Shown one piece after another: positions 28,035 through 36,536 of a DNA stretch of 64,000 bases. The stretch lies in contig NZ_BMPD01000002.1 in NCBI RefSeq assembly GCF_014647415.1, positions 400,324-464,323 of the forward strand, in the 5' to 3' direction. Under the pieces are notes generated by a model. That model did no database searches. It had not been told where the DNA came from and worked only from the letters and a program-made list of their open reading frames with translations. The position numbers and the translations under genes were made by a program. Position 1 is the first letter of the stretch, and each line of letters begins with the position of its first letter. This stretch comes from Haloarcula sebkhae. Lineage in GTDB: Archaea; Halobacteriota; Halobacteria; Halobacteriales; Haloarculaceae.

Positions 28035-29204
28035 CTACTCAGGCTTCCCGGGCAGGACATCCGGGTCGCCGGAGCGGTAGATGTACTCGACAGCGACGCC
28101 GGTCAGCGGCGAGTCGGCGGCCGTGGCGTAGGACTTCGCGAGATCGAGGTACTGTTCGGTCACGTCGACGACGCGCCGATAGGCGGCTTCGTCGTCGGGC
28201 GCGAGCAGGTACTCGGCGGTGACGGGCGTCAGTTGTCCCTCCGCGCGGTCGTCCTCGTAGTCGTCCACGTCGTCGAGCCACACCTGTGCGCCGATGATGG
28301 CGAGGACGATGGCCTTCGCGAACTCGTCGTCGATGTCGAGGCCAGCGAGTCGGTAGAGATCAAGCATTCCGTCGTAGAGGACGCCCACGCGAGCGTACTG
28401 GGTCTTGCTGTAGGGGAGTTCCTTCTCTGTCTCGGTGAGGGTCGCCGGCTCCTCGTCGTACTCGGCGAACTTGTACGCCTCGCGGATATCGGTCAGGGCA
28501 TCGGCGTCGCCGTCCTCGGCCGCGGTCATCAGCTCCCGGAAGTAGTCGTCGCGGTCCTGATGAGCCTCGCTGTAGTCGACAGCCCACTGATAGGCGTTCT
28601 CGACAACAGGCGGCATGTCCTCCAACAGGCCGTCGAGATGGGACTGCAGCGCGGACTGGGCGACCTCGGCGACGCGACGACGGTCAGCTTCGCTCACGTC
28701 AAAGTCGACCTCGAAATCTTCGAACTCGTCGTCGTTGATGGCGTCGCGCATGTCGCCATCGATGAGTGCCTCGATGGAGAGGCGAGTCATCTGCTCGGCG
28801 CGGACGACCATCTCGCGGGGTGCGAGGTCCTGTGCAGGCCCCTTTTCCAGTGCCGTCTCGTCGACCGTCGGGACGCCGTCGGCGATAGTATCGATAACGG
28901 GGTCACCGGGTGCCTGCTGACGGGCGTTGCGGTAGACGTAGCCGAGCGTCAGCTGTGCAGGCAGGATGAGCTTCGTGTCATAGGAGAACTCGACCGGACG
29001 GCCGAACTCGTCTTCGAGGGCATCCTCGATGCGGTCAGTGACATCGTCGACCATCGACTCTGTCCGATCGTCGATCTCAGACTTCAACGAGAGGCTGCCG
29101 GCGTCGAACACACCGGTGTCCGCGTAGTATCCCAGCACTGCCCGTACTGCCGTGGGAAGCCGACGTCTGTCCGCGAGCACGCCCGCGCCTGTCTTGAGAA
29201 CCAT
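28035..29204 (-). CDS. Haloarchaeal protein with a prenyl-synthase-like Asp-rich motif
   Basis: This is a 389-residue, helix-rich, acidic, soluble protein with no confident family. Near residues 325-345 it contains AIIGAQVWLDDVDDYEDDRA, which resembles the second aspartate-rich region of class I isoprenoid synthases (Q..DD..DY). The protein is predicted mainly alpha-helical, as those enzymes are. A first DDxxD-type motif is not obvious. It is divergent from a geranylgeranyl-reductase-family gene with 111 bp between them, which would fit lipid or isoprenoid metabolism. This is a hypothesis, not an assignment. Confidence 0.6.
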   Translation of the reverse strand: MVLKTGAGVLADRRRLPTAVRAVLGYYADTGVFDAGSLSLKSEIDDRTESMVDDVTDRIEDALEDEFGRPVEFSYDTKLILPAQLTLGYVYRNARQQAPGDPVIDTIADGVPTVDETALEKGPAQDLAPREMVVRAEQMTRLSIEALIDGDMRDAINDDEFEDFEVDFDVSEADRRRVAEVAQSALQSHLDGLLEDMPPVVENAYQWAVDYSEAHQDRDDYFRELMTAAEDGDADALTDIREAYKFAEYDEEPATLTETEKELPYSKTQYARVGVLYDGMLDLYRLAGLDIDDEFAKAIVLAIIGAQVWLDDVDDYEDDRAEGQLTPVTAEYLLAPDDEAAYRRVVDVTEQYLDLAKSYATAADSPLTGVAVEYIYRSGDPDVLPGKPE

Positions 29205-29315
29205 TGTATGTCGCCCCGGGTGTTCCCGTCATGGTAGTGGGGCCGTCTTTACCCTTTCGAGAACGCCCTCGGTGTATTCGGAAAGACTGATTACTGACAG
29301 GGAATACCCACAACC

Positions 29316-30551
29316 ATGCGCGAGCGCTTTGACGTGGTAATAGCCGGAGCCGGCCCTGCCGGGGCGCAGTGTGCCCGTGATCTAGCGGAGCGAAACTACG
29401 AGGTGCTCGTTCTCGAAAGCGAGCCCGAAGACGGGTTCCCGCGTCAGAGCAACAAGTCTACCGCCGGGACGTTTATGTCGGCGATGACGGGCTTTGCGAT
29501 TCCTGATGACGTGGTGATGAACTACACAGACAACGTCGTGCTTGAGTCCCCCAACGACCATTACGTCCGCAGTCAGACCGGCGCAGTCTTGGAGTTCGCG
29601 GAGTTCAAACAGTGGCTCGTCTCTGAGGGGCGCGATAAGGGCGCGACCTACCGCTTTGACTCCCGCGTCTCGGCACCGATCATGGAGAACGGTGAGATCG
29701 TCGGCGTCCGCTACGACGGCGACGAAGAGGTGTACGCAGACATCGTCATCGACGCCACCGGCCCTGCCGCGCCGCTGGCGAAGAAACTCGACGTGTGTAA
29801 CCTCCAGCGGGACCACCAGGCCATCGGCGTCGAGTACGAGCTCGAGGGCGTGGAAGTCAACCACGACGACTACGCCGACCTCAGGGACGCGATGATGCTC
29901 CGCCTCGATCACGACCTCGCCCCGGGTGGCTACTCCTGGATTTTCCACACCGGTGAGGATACGGCGAAGGTCGGTCTCTGTTACATCCAGAACGGCTCCC
30001 ACCAGAAGTACGCCAAAGACGGGATGGGCATCGACGACTATCTGGAGTACTGGCTCGATTCGGACCCAAGATTCGACGACGCCGAGCGAATTGAGGGCAC
30101 ACAGGCCCACCGCGGATCGGCCCACATCCAGCCACCCGATTCGATGAGCACGGACAACTTCATGGCTATCGGCGACACCGTCCCGACTGTCGACCCGCTG
30201 TGGGGAGAGGGGATACACAAAGGGATGAAATCGGCCCGCGCCGCAGCCGCGACAGCCGATTCGGCGCTCAAGCCCGACGAACCCGATACGTCGGCGGAGA
30301 ACCTCTCTGTTTACGATCAGCTCTGGCACAGCGAGGTAGCCCCGAAACACAACGCCCGCCTGATGATGACGGAACTGCTGTATCTCGCCCCGAACGAGCG
30401 ATACGATCAGCTAATGGCCGATCTCCGAAGCACCGGCCAGGATACCCTCAGGCAGATCAACGGCGGCGACCGGCGGGCGATTGCGAAACTCACCCACCTC
30501 TCTGACATGCCGATTCTCGTCGAATACGCCCGCCGTCGCCTCGATATTTGA
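29316..30551 (+). CDS. Geranylgeranyl reductase family flavoprotein
   Basis: This is a 411-residue FAD-dependent oxidoreductase. The N terminus is the dinucleotide-binding fold FDVVIAGAGPAGAQCARDLA with a following acidic residue (LVLES). Further landmarks are DIVIDATGPAAPLAKKL and the C-terminal FAD motif FMAIGDTVPTVDPLWGEGIHKGM. Members saturate the isoprenoid chains of archaeal lipids or reduce other polyprenyl groups. It differs from the main digeranylgeranyl reductase in several places, so the exact substrate is open. Confidence 0.86.
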   Translation: MRERFDVVIAGAGPAGAQCARDLAERNYEVLVLESEPEDGFPRQSNKSTAGTFMSAMTGFAIPDDVVMNYTDNVVLESPNDHYVRSQTGAVLEFAEFKQWLVSEGRDKGATYRFDSRVSAPIMENGEIVGVRYDGDEEVYADIVIDATGPAAPLAKKLDVCNLQRDHQAIGVEYELEGVEVNHDDYADLRDAMMLRLDHDLAPGGYSWIFHTGEDTAKVGLCYIQNGSHQKYAKDGMGIDDYLEYWLDSDPRFDDAERIEGTQAHRGSAHIQPPDSMSTDNFMAIGDTVPTVDPLWGEGIHKGMKSARAAAATADSALKPDEPDTSAENLSVYDQLWHSEVAPKHNARLMMTELLYLAPNERYDQLMADLRSTGQDTLRQINGGDRRAIAKLTHLSDMPILVEYARRRLDI

Positions 30552-30605
30552 ACTGATCGCGCGAAGTGCGGCAGGTTTTTTTCCGCCGGCCCGGAGTTTC
30601 AGGTG

Positions 30606-31319
30606 ATGGGAACCCCCGTTGGTGTGGTCGGTGACGACGCCCTGGCAGACGTGCTTCGAGACGCCGGCATAGCTGTTGAGCGGGGTAGTGACGGCGCGGT
30701 TCCGGATACTGACCGGGTCGTCGCCGTCGGCGAGGACGCCGTCGCCGCCGTGGCACGGGCCGAGGGTGACCCGCTTGTGTTACCGGTCGCGGCGGGTCGC
30801 GGCGTCCGGTCAGTGCCACGCGACGACGCCGTCGCCGCTGTGTCGGGACTCGCTGATGCCCGGATTGAGACGCATCCGGTCCTCCACGTGACAATGCCTG
30901 ACGGGACGGTCGAACAGGCATTCTGGGACGTGACTCTCGTGACTGCCGACGCGGCCCGCATCTCCGAGTTCACTATTGCATCGACGGCTGACCGCATCGG
31001 ACAGTTCCGGGCCGACGGTGTCGTAATTGCGACGGCCGCTGGCTCACCGGGCTACGCCCACCGTGTCGGCGGCCCGATTCTGGCACCGTCGGACCAGGCA
31101 GTGGTAGCACCGATCGCACCGTTTGCGACTGACCCGGACCACTGGGTGTTGCCAGTCGACGGACTCAGTGCTTCGATTGAGCGCGACGAGGCGACTGTCG
31201 AATTACTTGTTGATGACCGGATCTCGCGCCCCGTTAGCTATCAGGAGCGTATCACGATCTCGCTCGGGTCCCCTGTTCGGACCGCTGTCGTCGACAAGAG
31301 CCAGTCCAGATTCGAGTGA
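30606..31319 (+). CDS. NAD kinase-related protein with a degenerate catalytic motif
   Basis: This is a 237-residue protein with the beta-rich C-terminal half of NAD kinase: ADGVVIATAAGSPGYAHRVGGPIL, APIAPFATDP and SYQERITISL. In the N-terminal half the hallmark GGDGT is not kept; the corresponding place seems to read VAVGEDAVAAVA, with only the acidic residue preserved. It may be a divergent kinase, a regulatory paralogue or an inactive nucleotide-binding protein. The ATG at 30606 is preferred to the GTG just before it. Confidence 0.72.
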   Translation: MGTPVGVVGDDALADVLRDAGIAVERGSDGAVPDTDRVVAVGEDAVAAVARAEGDPLVLPVAAGRGVRSVPRDDAVAAVSGLADARIETHPVLHVTMPDGTVEQAFWDVTLVTADAARISEFTIASTADRIGQFRADGVVIATAAGSPGYAHRVGGPILAPSDQAVVAPIAPFATDPDHWVLPVDGLSASIERDEATVELLVDDRISRPVSYQERITISLGSPVRTAVVDKSQSRFE

Positions 31320-31360
31320 GATTGGAAAGACACTAATGGACGGTGGACAGAGCTTTGGAT

Positions 31361-31822
31361 ATGCAGCCATCCGTAACGCTCTTTGGGCCACTGGATACCA
31401 TTCTGGGGAACCCCACAGTCGGCGGTTCGTTCCTCATTGAGTACATCATTTTTGGAGTGGTAATCGTCAACTTCCTCACGCGGCAGCTCGCCCACAGAAG
31501 CCACGTCAAGCAGTACGAAAACGGTGGCGCGGACGCGATCAGCCGCCACCCGGCACACACGTTCACCAACATCGCGCTGATCGTGCTGTCGTTCTTCTAC
31601 ATGACGCTCCACCACCACGGTGGAATGGTCTTGTCTGTACTCGTACTCGGTGCAGTCATCACCGACTTCTTCGAGTTCGAGTCCCGGAAAGTCGAGGCGC
31701 GCCGTGACATTCCGCTCGAACGGCCGAAGGGAGCCATCGTCGCCGCCCTCGTAGTGTTCATGTACGCGGGCTACCAGAGCCTGTTCTGGGTCATCAAGGG
31801 TCCCTGGAGCGCCATCGTCTAA
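31361..31822 (+). CDS. Multispanning membrane protein beside the cytochrome bc locus
   Basis: This is a 153-residue protein with about four hydrophobic segments: residues 24-42, 68-82, 86-100 and 128-146. A positively charged loop (TRQLAHRSHVKQYENG) and a second loop (FEFESRKVEARRDI) separate them. HPAHTFTN and LHHHGGM carry clustered His residues that might bind metal or heme. Function unknown. It is common next to respiratory genes in haloarchaea, but that is a context argument only. Confidence 0.72.
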   Translation: MQPSVTLFGPLDTILGNPTVGGSFLIEYIIFGVVIVNFLTRQLAHRSHVKQYENGGADAISRHPAHTFTNIALIVLSFFYMTLHHHGGMVLSVLVLGAVITDFFEFESRKVEARRDIPLERPKGAIVAALVVFMYAGYQSLFWVIKGPWSAIV

Positions 31823-32054
31823 ACACGGTTTCTCCTTTTGCGGACTTCGAGTGCGACAATTCAGCAGCCGCGCTTATCGATAACCTCGTGTATGCGGTCG
31901 GTAACTACTTGCTAGGCCATATCGTTCGTCTGTATAGTTCTATGCTACTTAATTGAGTTATCGTTTGCTTCTGAGCACTATTATCGACAGTTTGGTCTAG
32001 TATTGGGCGAAATAGTTTAATGCCACCGCTGCATGGATATCGATGTAGACCAAA

Positions 32055-32231
32055 ATGTCACACAGGTCCCTCACAACGGCGCTGACACTGTATCGCGGGG
32101 AAACACTCACACTCGAAGAGGCGGCGACGTACGGCGGGGTGTCACCAACAAAATTCGCTACGGCGCTTCGCTCGCGCGGCATTCAGGTGCGTGACGAAGA
32201 CGTTACGCCAGTCGACCAGACTCCGAACTGA
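32055..32231 (+). CDS. Small helix-turn-helix-like protein
   Basis: This is a 58-residue protein. LTLEEAATYGGVSPTKFATA, followed by LRSRGIQVRDEDV, has the layout of a helix-turn-helix of the UPF0175 type found in small archaeal regulators. Upstream sequence is AT-rich, with a TATA-like AGTTTAA about 40 bp before the ATG. It ends 30 bp before the convergent end of the respiratory operon. It may be a DNA-binding regulator of neighbouring genes; no direct evidence. Confidence 0.68.
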   Translation: MSHRSLTTALTLYRGETLTLEEAATYGGVSPTKFATALRSRGIQVRDEDVTPVDQTPN

Positions 32232-32261
32232 GTTCGGCGTCGGTCCCGTGAAAAAGGCTAC

Positions 32262-32531
32262 TTACGCCGACCGCTCGTTGAGATACGCCTGGAATTCACT
32301 AATCAGCGGGAGCACGACCCAGAAAGTCAGTGCGCCCAGCACCGCAAACCAAAAGAACGCGTCGCCCATGAACAGGGCGATCTGGTCGAACGTGGTCGGT
32401 TCCTCGATAGTAAGTTCGCCCGTGAGCTGTGCCCCCTCGAAACTCGGCGTGTTGTACCATCCTTTGATGGTCATCCAACCCAGTCCGCCGACCATGAGGC
32501 ACGCGAACCCCTTCATGAACTCGTCAGCCAT
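32262..32531 (-). CDS. Small membrane protein of the bc-complex operon (89 residues)
   Basis: This is an 89-residue protein with two hydrophobic helices (about residues 9-25 and 57-78) separated by an acidic loop (GELTIEEPTTFDQ). It is the last gene of the cytochrome b/Rieske operon, 10 bp after the preceding gene. A single-copy small subunit or assembly factor is the natural guess for such an operon gene. Confidence 0.75.
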   Translation of the reverse strand: MADEFMKGFACLMVGGLGWMTIKGWYNTPSFEGAQLTGELTIEEPTTFDQIALFMGDAFFWFAVLGALTFWVVLPLISEFQAYLNERSA

Positions 32532-32541
32532 TATCCGAACG

Positions 32542-32841
32542 TTAGGTAGCGTCGTCTTTAGACTTTCCCATTTCCTCGGTCCGGAACCGTGTCGAAAACG
32601 CATAGACGACTGTGCCAGCGAGGATGCACGCGATTCCGGCGATGCCGACCGGCACATCGATCTCCGAGGCGGGCGCTGACGCCCGCTGTGTCGCCACGTC
32701 GACGAGGATGAAGCCGGCGACGACGCTGACGACCGCAAACAGCGTCGAAAACACTGTCACGGCCTTGTACACGCGCAGCGGCACCACAACGTCCCGCCGA
32801 TCCGAACCGTCTTCAGTCCCCGCTGACTGGTCCTCTGTCAT
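32542..32841 (-). CDS. Small membrane protein of the bc-complex operon (99 residues)
   Basis: This is a 99-residue protein with an acidic N-terminal tail (about 22 residues) and two hydrophobic helices, VTVFSTLFAVVSVVAGFIL and GIAGIACILAGTVVYAF, followed by a basic-acidic tail. It lies 111 bp after the cytochrome b C-terminal subunit gene and 10 bp before the next small membrane protein. A structural role in the quinol oxidase complex is inferred from position. Confidence 0.75.
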   Translation of the reverse strand: MTEDQSAGTEDGSDRRDVVVPLRVYKAVTVFSTLFAVVSVVAGFILVDVATQRASAPASEIDVPVGIAGIACILAGTVVYAFSTRFRTEEMGKSKDDAT

Positions 32842-32952
32842 CGGTACTAGTAGGGACGGGAGCCACTTTACTGCGGCGAGACGAGTCGCCACCGCTTGCG
32901 ACAGCCACGAGCAGAGAACGTGAGAAACGACGGAGAAAAGTACTGACCGGGG

Positions 32953-33717
32953 TTACTTCGGCGGTCGTAGCCGGTAGTACCGACGGTTGAGGTCGAACAT
33001 GTAGCCCTCGCGCATCGTCTTGAGCACCGCGTAGGTAATCGTCGCACTGATGATGGGGACGAGGAACGTCAGGTCGAACAGCAGGTGGGGAGCTATCGGG
33101 GCGAGGTTCTTGATCGACAGCGCCGCGATGGTCAGGCTGAAGATGACGCCGGACATCCCGACGGCGGCCCAGAACGGCTGCTCGACGGGACGGCGGGCGG
33201 ACCCCTTGTTCAGGAAGGGGACGATGGCAACGAAGCCGACGACCACGACGTTTGCCAGCACACCGTAGGTTCGGTCAGCCATGAGCTTCGAACCGCCGAG
33301 GATGCTCAGGTCGGGGTTCAGCGGGCCGAGCTTGAGCAGGCCGAAGGACCAGTAGAGATACCAGTCCGGCAGGATAATCGCCGGCGTCACGCTGGAGTTC
33401 GCCGGATTCGGCATCTCCGGCGGGAGTGTCGCCGCCACGAACAGGATCATCCCGACGAAAAAGGAGGTGAGCGCGATGTTGCGCATCATCTCGTGGGGCC
33501 AAGCCGGGAACGCGAGCACGTCGCGCTCGACGTAATCCGACTGCTGGCGAAGGTCTTGGTCCTCGCGGCGCGCCCGCTCGAAGTACTCGTACGTCAGCCG
33601 GGAGAGCCCCTGGGTCCGCTCTTTGCGTTCGGACCATGCGGGGGTCTCGTCGTCCGGCGAGACGATACCGGTGCCGGAACCGTCCGTGCGAACGTCGTCT
33701 GTGTCGTTGTCGCTCAT
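32953..33717 (-). CDS. Cytochrome b C-terminal subunit (subunit IV-like)
   Basis: This is a 254-residue membrane protein equivalent to subunit IV or the C-terminal half of cytochrome b. A long polar N-terminal domain (about 75 residues, HMMRNIA-like helix start) precedes about four TM helices. ATLPPEMPNPANSSVTPAII and LPDWYLYWSFGLLKLGP correspond to the quinone-site PEWY loop (here PDWY). It follows the N-terminal cytochrome b gene by 4 bp. Together they form the split cytochrome b of a menaquinol-oxidising bc-type complex. Confidence 0.88.
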   Translation of the reverse strand: MSDNDTDDVRTDGSGTGIVSPDDETPAWSERKERTQGLSRLTYEYFERARREDQDLRQQSDYVERDVLAFPAWPHEMMRNIALTSFFVGMILFVAATLPPEMPNPANSSVTPAIILPDWYLYWSFGLLKLGPLNPDLSILGGSKLMADRTYGVLANVVVVGFVAIVPFLNKGSARRPVEQPFWAAVGMSGVIFSLTIAALSIKNLAPIAPHLLFDLTFLVPIISATITYAVLKTMREGYMFDLNRRYYRLRPPK

Positions 33718-33721
33718 AGTA

Positions 33722-34525
33722 TTAGTGTGGTTCAGCGATCCCCTGCATCCAGACAATGCCAATGTGGACCGCGATGATGGCAGTCGTGATGAACGGCAGG
33801 AAGAACACGTGCAGGATGTACATCCGTTGTAGCGTGGCCTGCGAGAGTGTGAACCCGCCGAACATCAGCTGTGCGACCCACTCACCGATAAGTGGGATGG
33901 AGAGGGACATTTCAACGCCGATCTGGCCGGCCCAGAACGAGAGCTGGCTCCACGGCAGCAGATAGCCGGTGTATCCGAACACCAGCGTCAGCGAAATCAG
34001 GACGATACCGATGAGCCAGTTCAGCTCGCGCGGCTCCTTGTATGCCCCGGTGAAGTACACACGGAGCATGTGGAGGAACACCGCGGCGACCATAATCTGC
34101 GCGGCCCAGCGGTGGACCGAGCGCAGGAAGTAGCCGAGATTGAGCTGGCCCATGATAAGCATCACTGAATCGTACGCGACCGTGGGCGACCCGTCGGCAG
34201 CCGCGGCGGCCGGAGCGTAGTAGAAGCCCAGCAGCGCGCCTGATATCGCAGCAACGATGTACGCAACTGTCGAGAACGACCCGAGTGCGTACAGTGGGTA
34301 CCAGTACCAGAACTTGTTGTCGAGGTTGTACTGTTCCGTGTGGCTCTTCGGCATCTGCATGTTGACCTTGTAGTAGAGATCTTCGAGGATCTCCAGATAG
34401 TCAACGACGCGCAGCCGCCGATCGAGCCAGATAAGCACGGTCAGGTACACCGATTCTACCGGCGTCAGCTCGCGCGATTCCATCCAGCCTTTGTGGTCGT
34501 GTTCGTCTTTGCGTTCGAGACTCAT
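33722..34525 (-). CDS. Cytochrome b N-terminal subunit (b6-like)
   Basis: This is a 267-residue subunit carrying the two b hemes. Heme-ligating histidines lie in RSVHRWAAQIMVAAVFLHML (13 residues between the His pair) and in ILHVFFLPFITTAIIAVH (14 residues between). The latter spacing is typical of b6-type cytochromes. GYTGYLLPWSQLSFWAG is the cytochrome b quinone-site segment. A soluble N-terminal stretch of about 70 residues precedes the first helix. It is 3 bp after the Rieske gene in the operon and completes the quinol oxidation site with the C-terminal subunit. Confidence 0.92.
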   Translation of the reverse strand: MSLERKDEHDHKGWMESRELTPVESVYLTVLIWLDRRLRVVDYLEILEDLYYKVNMQMPKSHTEQYNLDNKFWYWYPLYALGSFSTVAYIVAAISGALLGFYYAPAAAAADGSPTVAYDSVMLIMGQLNLGYFLRSVHRWAAQIMVAAVFLHMLRVYFTGAYKEPRELNWLIGIVLISLTLVFGYTGYLLPWSQLSFWAGQIGVEMSLSIPLIGEWVAQLMFGGFTLSQATLQRMYILHVFFLPFITTAIIAVHIGIVWMQGIAEPH

Positions 34526-34528
34526 TGG

Positions 34529-35395
34529 TTACTCCGTCAGTGGTGGGCGTGGCAGCGCCACGAACGTCGCTTGCACAGGGCTGAACGGGTCGTACACGGA
34601 CTGGTGGCACTGACAGTAGATGTCGTTGGCCGCACCGAAGTTGGCGCTCCCGCTCTGCGTTTTGAACCCTGGCACACAGCAGAAGTGCGTGCACTTGTTC
34701 AGCCAGGCGATGAAGCCCTGATCTGTCGCCTCGGAAATGAACGACTGGACGCTTCCGGGAAGCTCCGCGTACTCGCCCTCGCCGTTGGCCATCTTCTCAA
34801 CCTCAGGTGACCTGATGATCTGCACCGGAACCCCATCGCTTCCCTCGCTGTTGGTCCGCCAAGCGACACTTGCTGGCTTCCCGAGGCCGGAGTCGCCGAT
34901 GCCGTTGCCCCAGTCCTCGTAGTCAGTGAACATATCGACTGTGACTGGTTTACCGGACTCGTACTCACCCTGCCAAGAGAAGGACCCAGTGTCGTTGAGG
35001 AATGTGCTGTTCCGGTCCGATTGCGGGTAGACAGCCTCACTGCTCTGGATACCGCAGTACTGGAACCACTGGGAGGTGTAGTCGATACCGCTTCCACCGA
35101 AGTCCGGTGCAACGGCCGCACCGGCTTCCTCATCGTATTCCGGCCAGTGCCCGCTGATCTCGCCACCGTTAATCTCGATAGGAATGATCGGCATCCCCCG
35201 CGGGGCCGGTCCGCCGATGTTCTCGACGGCAACGAACGGGGTCGTCCCGCCACCTTCGCCAGCGGCGTCTGTCGTCGCGTCGACGGCTGCTGCACCACCG
35301 ACACCAACGCCGGAGAGTGCCGCACTTCCGACGACGCCCTTTACGAAGCGGCGACGGCCTGTTTCAGCCGGGTATTTGTCTTCATCAAGTGGCAT
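34529..35395 (-). CDS. Rieske iron-sulfur subunit, Tat-exported
   Basis: This is a 288-residue Rieske subunit of the quinol oxidising complex. The twin-arginine signal-anchor is RRRFVKGVVGSAALSG at residues about 14-29. The cluster sits in CTHFCCVPGF and YCQCHQSVYDP, giving the C-x-H...C-x2-H ligand set plus the extra disulfide cysteines. The intervening domain is large (about 190 residues), as in other haloarchaeal Rieske proteins. It should act on the outer face, passing electrons to the halocyanin encoded two genes upstream. Confidence 0.92.
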   Translation of the reverse strand: MPLDEDKYPAETGRRRFVKGVVGSAALSGVGVGGAAAVDATTDAAGEGGGTTPFVAVENIGGPAPRGMPIIPIEINGGEISGHWPEYDEEAGAAVAPDFGGSGIDYTSQWFQYCGIQSSEAVYPQSDRNSTFLNDTGSFSWQGEYESGKPVTVDMFTDYEDWGNGIGDSGLGKPASVAWRTNSEGSDGVPVQIIRSPEVEKMANGEGEYAELPGSVQSFISEATDQGFIAWLNKCTHFCCVPGFKTQSGSANFGAANDIYCQCHQSVYDPFSPVQATFVALPRPPLTE

Positions 35396-35396
35396 A

Positions 35397-35816
35397 TTAT
35401 TTCTTGTAGTATGGGTACACTGCGCGTTTGAATGTCTCTGCGAGCTTGTCGCCGTCCGCCACCGTCGTTCCGTCGACGTCTTCCTGACGGATGTAGAGGT
35501 CCTCCCATTTGCGACGGCGCTTCTTGACGATCATCACGTCGGGGAGGAACTCCTTGCGGTACAGCAGCATGATGAACGCCAGGTCGATGAAGATCGCCGT
35601 CAACACGCCGCCCATGAACATGTTGGCCTCGATGAGCCGCAGTGTCAGCGACGTGCCGATGCCGGACGCCCACCCGGCGATCATGCCGTAGGTGAAGAGT
35701 CCGACAAGGCCAACCTGGATAATTGTCAGGAGTACGATGCCGACGGCCGCTGCTGTGCTCTCGCGCGGCGGTTCGTATCGGTGGATGTCACCGTAGGTGG
35801 AGCCTTCGGATGCCAT
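35397..35816 (-). CDS. Membrane protein of the bc-complex operon (139 residues)
   Basis: This is a 139-residue protein with two hydrophobic helices (about 25-48 and 66-86) and a basic C-terminal region (VKKRRRKWEDLY). It lies between the halocyanin and Rieske genes, overlapping the former by 1 bp and separated from the latter by 1 bp. Such coupling implies a component or assembly protein of the same complex. No heme- or metal-binding motif is apparent. Confidence 0.78.
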   Translation of the reverse strand: MASEGSTYGDIHRYEPPRESTAAAVGIVLLTIIQVGLVGLFTYGMIAGWASGIGTSLTLRLIEANMFMGGVLTAIFIDLAFIMLLYRKEFLPDVMIVKKRRRKWEDLYIRQEDVDGTTVADGDKLAETFKRAVYPYYKK

Positions 35817-36472
35817 CAGTTGTTCCCTCCGCTAGTGTGGGGCGACTCGCCGTACTTCAGCTGGAAGAAGGTGAAGATAAGCGGGATGATGACTGCGAGT
35901 CCAGCGCCGAACCCGACGTAGTGTGGCTGTATCGGGACGCCAGCTTCGTGGGGAGCGACCTCGACGGGGCCGCCGCCACCGATTGTCTGCGTCGCATACT
36001 CCTCGCCGACAACGACAGCACCCTTCATGTTGAGCCCCTGGTGGGGCGAACAGTAGTAGGGATAGATGCCGTCTTCCTCGAAGGTGTGTTCGTAGTTGAC
36101 GCCGGCACTGGAAGTCGAACTGCCAGAGTCCAGTGGTCCGTCGCCCTTCGAGACGACGTTGTGGCCGCCGCCGTTGCCCGTCCATTCGAACTGGACGGTT
36201 GCGCCGTTGTCGACGTGGATAGCGGGCGGACCGAACCCGAAGGCACCTCCGTTGGCCTTCACGCCGACCTCGACAGTTGCTGTATCCTGTCCGGTCGCGT
36301 CAGCGGTTGACCCGTCGAAGTTACTGACCTGATCCAGGAAACCGCCGTAGTCCGGGACGGTTTCGCCACCGCCACCGCCTTCCTCCTGTGCGGCGGCTGC
36401 GCCGGTGGCACTGAGGGTCGCCGCGGCACCGGCGGCCCCCCCTGCTGTCCGGACGAACTCCCGTCTGTTCAT
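35816..36472 (-). CDS. Membrane-anchored halocyanin (blue copper protein)
   Basis: This is a 218-residue protein with a Tat-type N terminus (NRREFVRTAGGAAGAAATL). The cupredoxin domain has HNVVSKGDG with the first copper His, then YYCSPHQGLNMKG with Cys, His and Met ligands. Unlike soluble halocyanins it carries a C-terminal TM helix (FGAGLAVIIPLIFTFFQ), so it stays on the outer membrane face. It is probably the electron acceptor of the cytochrome bc complex of this operon and donor to a terminal oxidase or denitrification enzyme. Confidence 0.92.
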   Translation of the reverse strand: MNRREFVRTAGGAAGAAATLSATGAAAAQEEGGGGGETVPDYGGFLDQVSNFDGSTADATGQDTATVEVGVKANGGAFGFGPPAIHVDNGATVQFEWTGNGGGHNVVSKGDGPLDSGSSTSSAGVNYEHTFEEDGIYPYYCSPHQGLNMKGAVVVGEEYATQTIGGGGPVEVAPHEAGVPIQPHYVGFGAGLAVIIPLIFTFFQLKYGESPHTSGGNN

Positions 36473-36536
36473 ATACACTCTGGAATCAGGACTGAGTTTG
36501 TATAAACCCACCGAATACCACCCGCAGGAACCGTCA

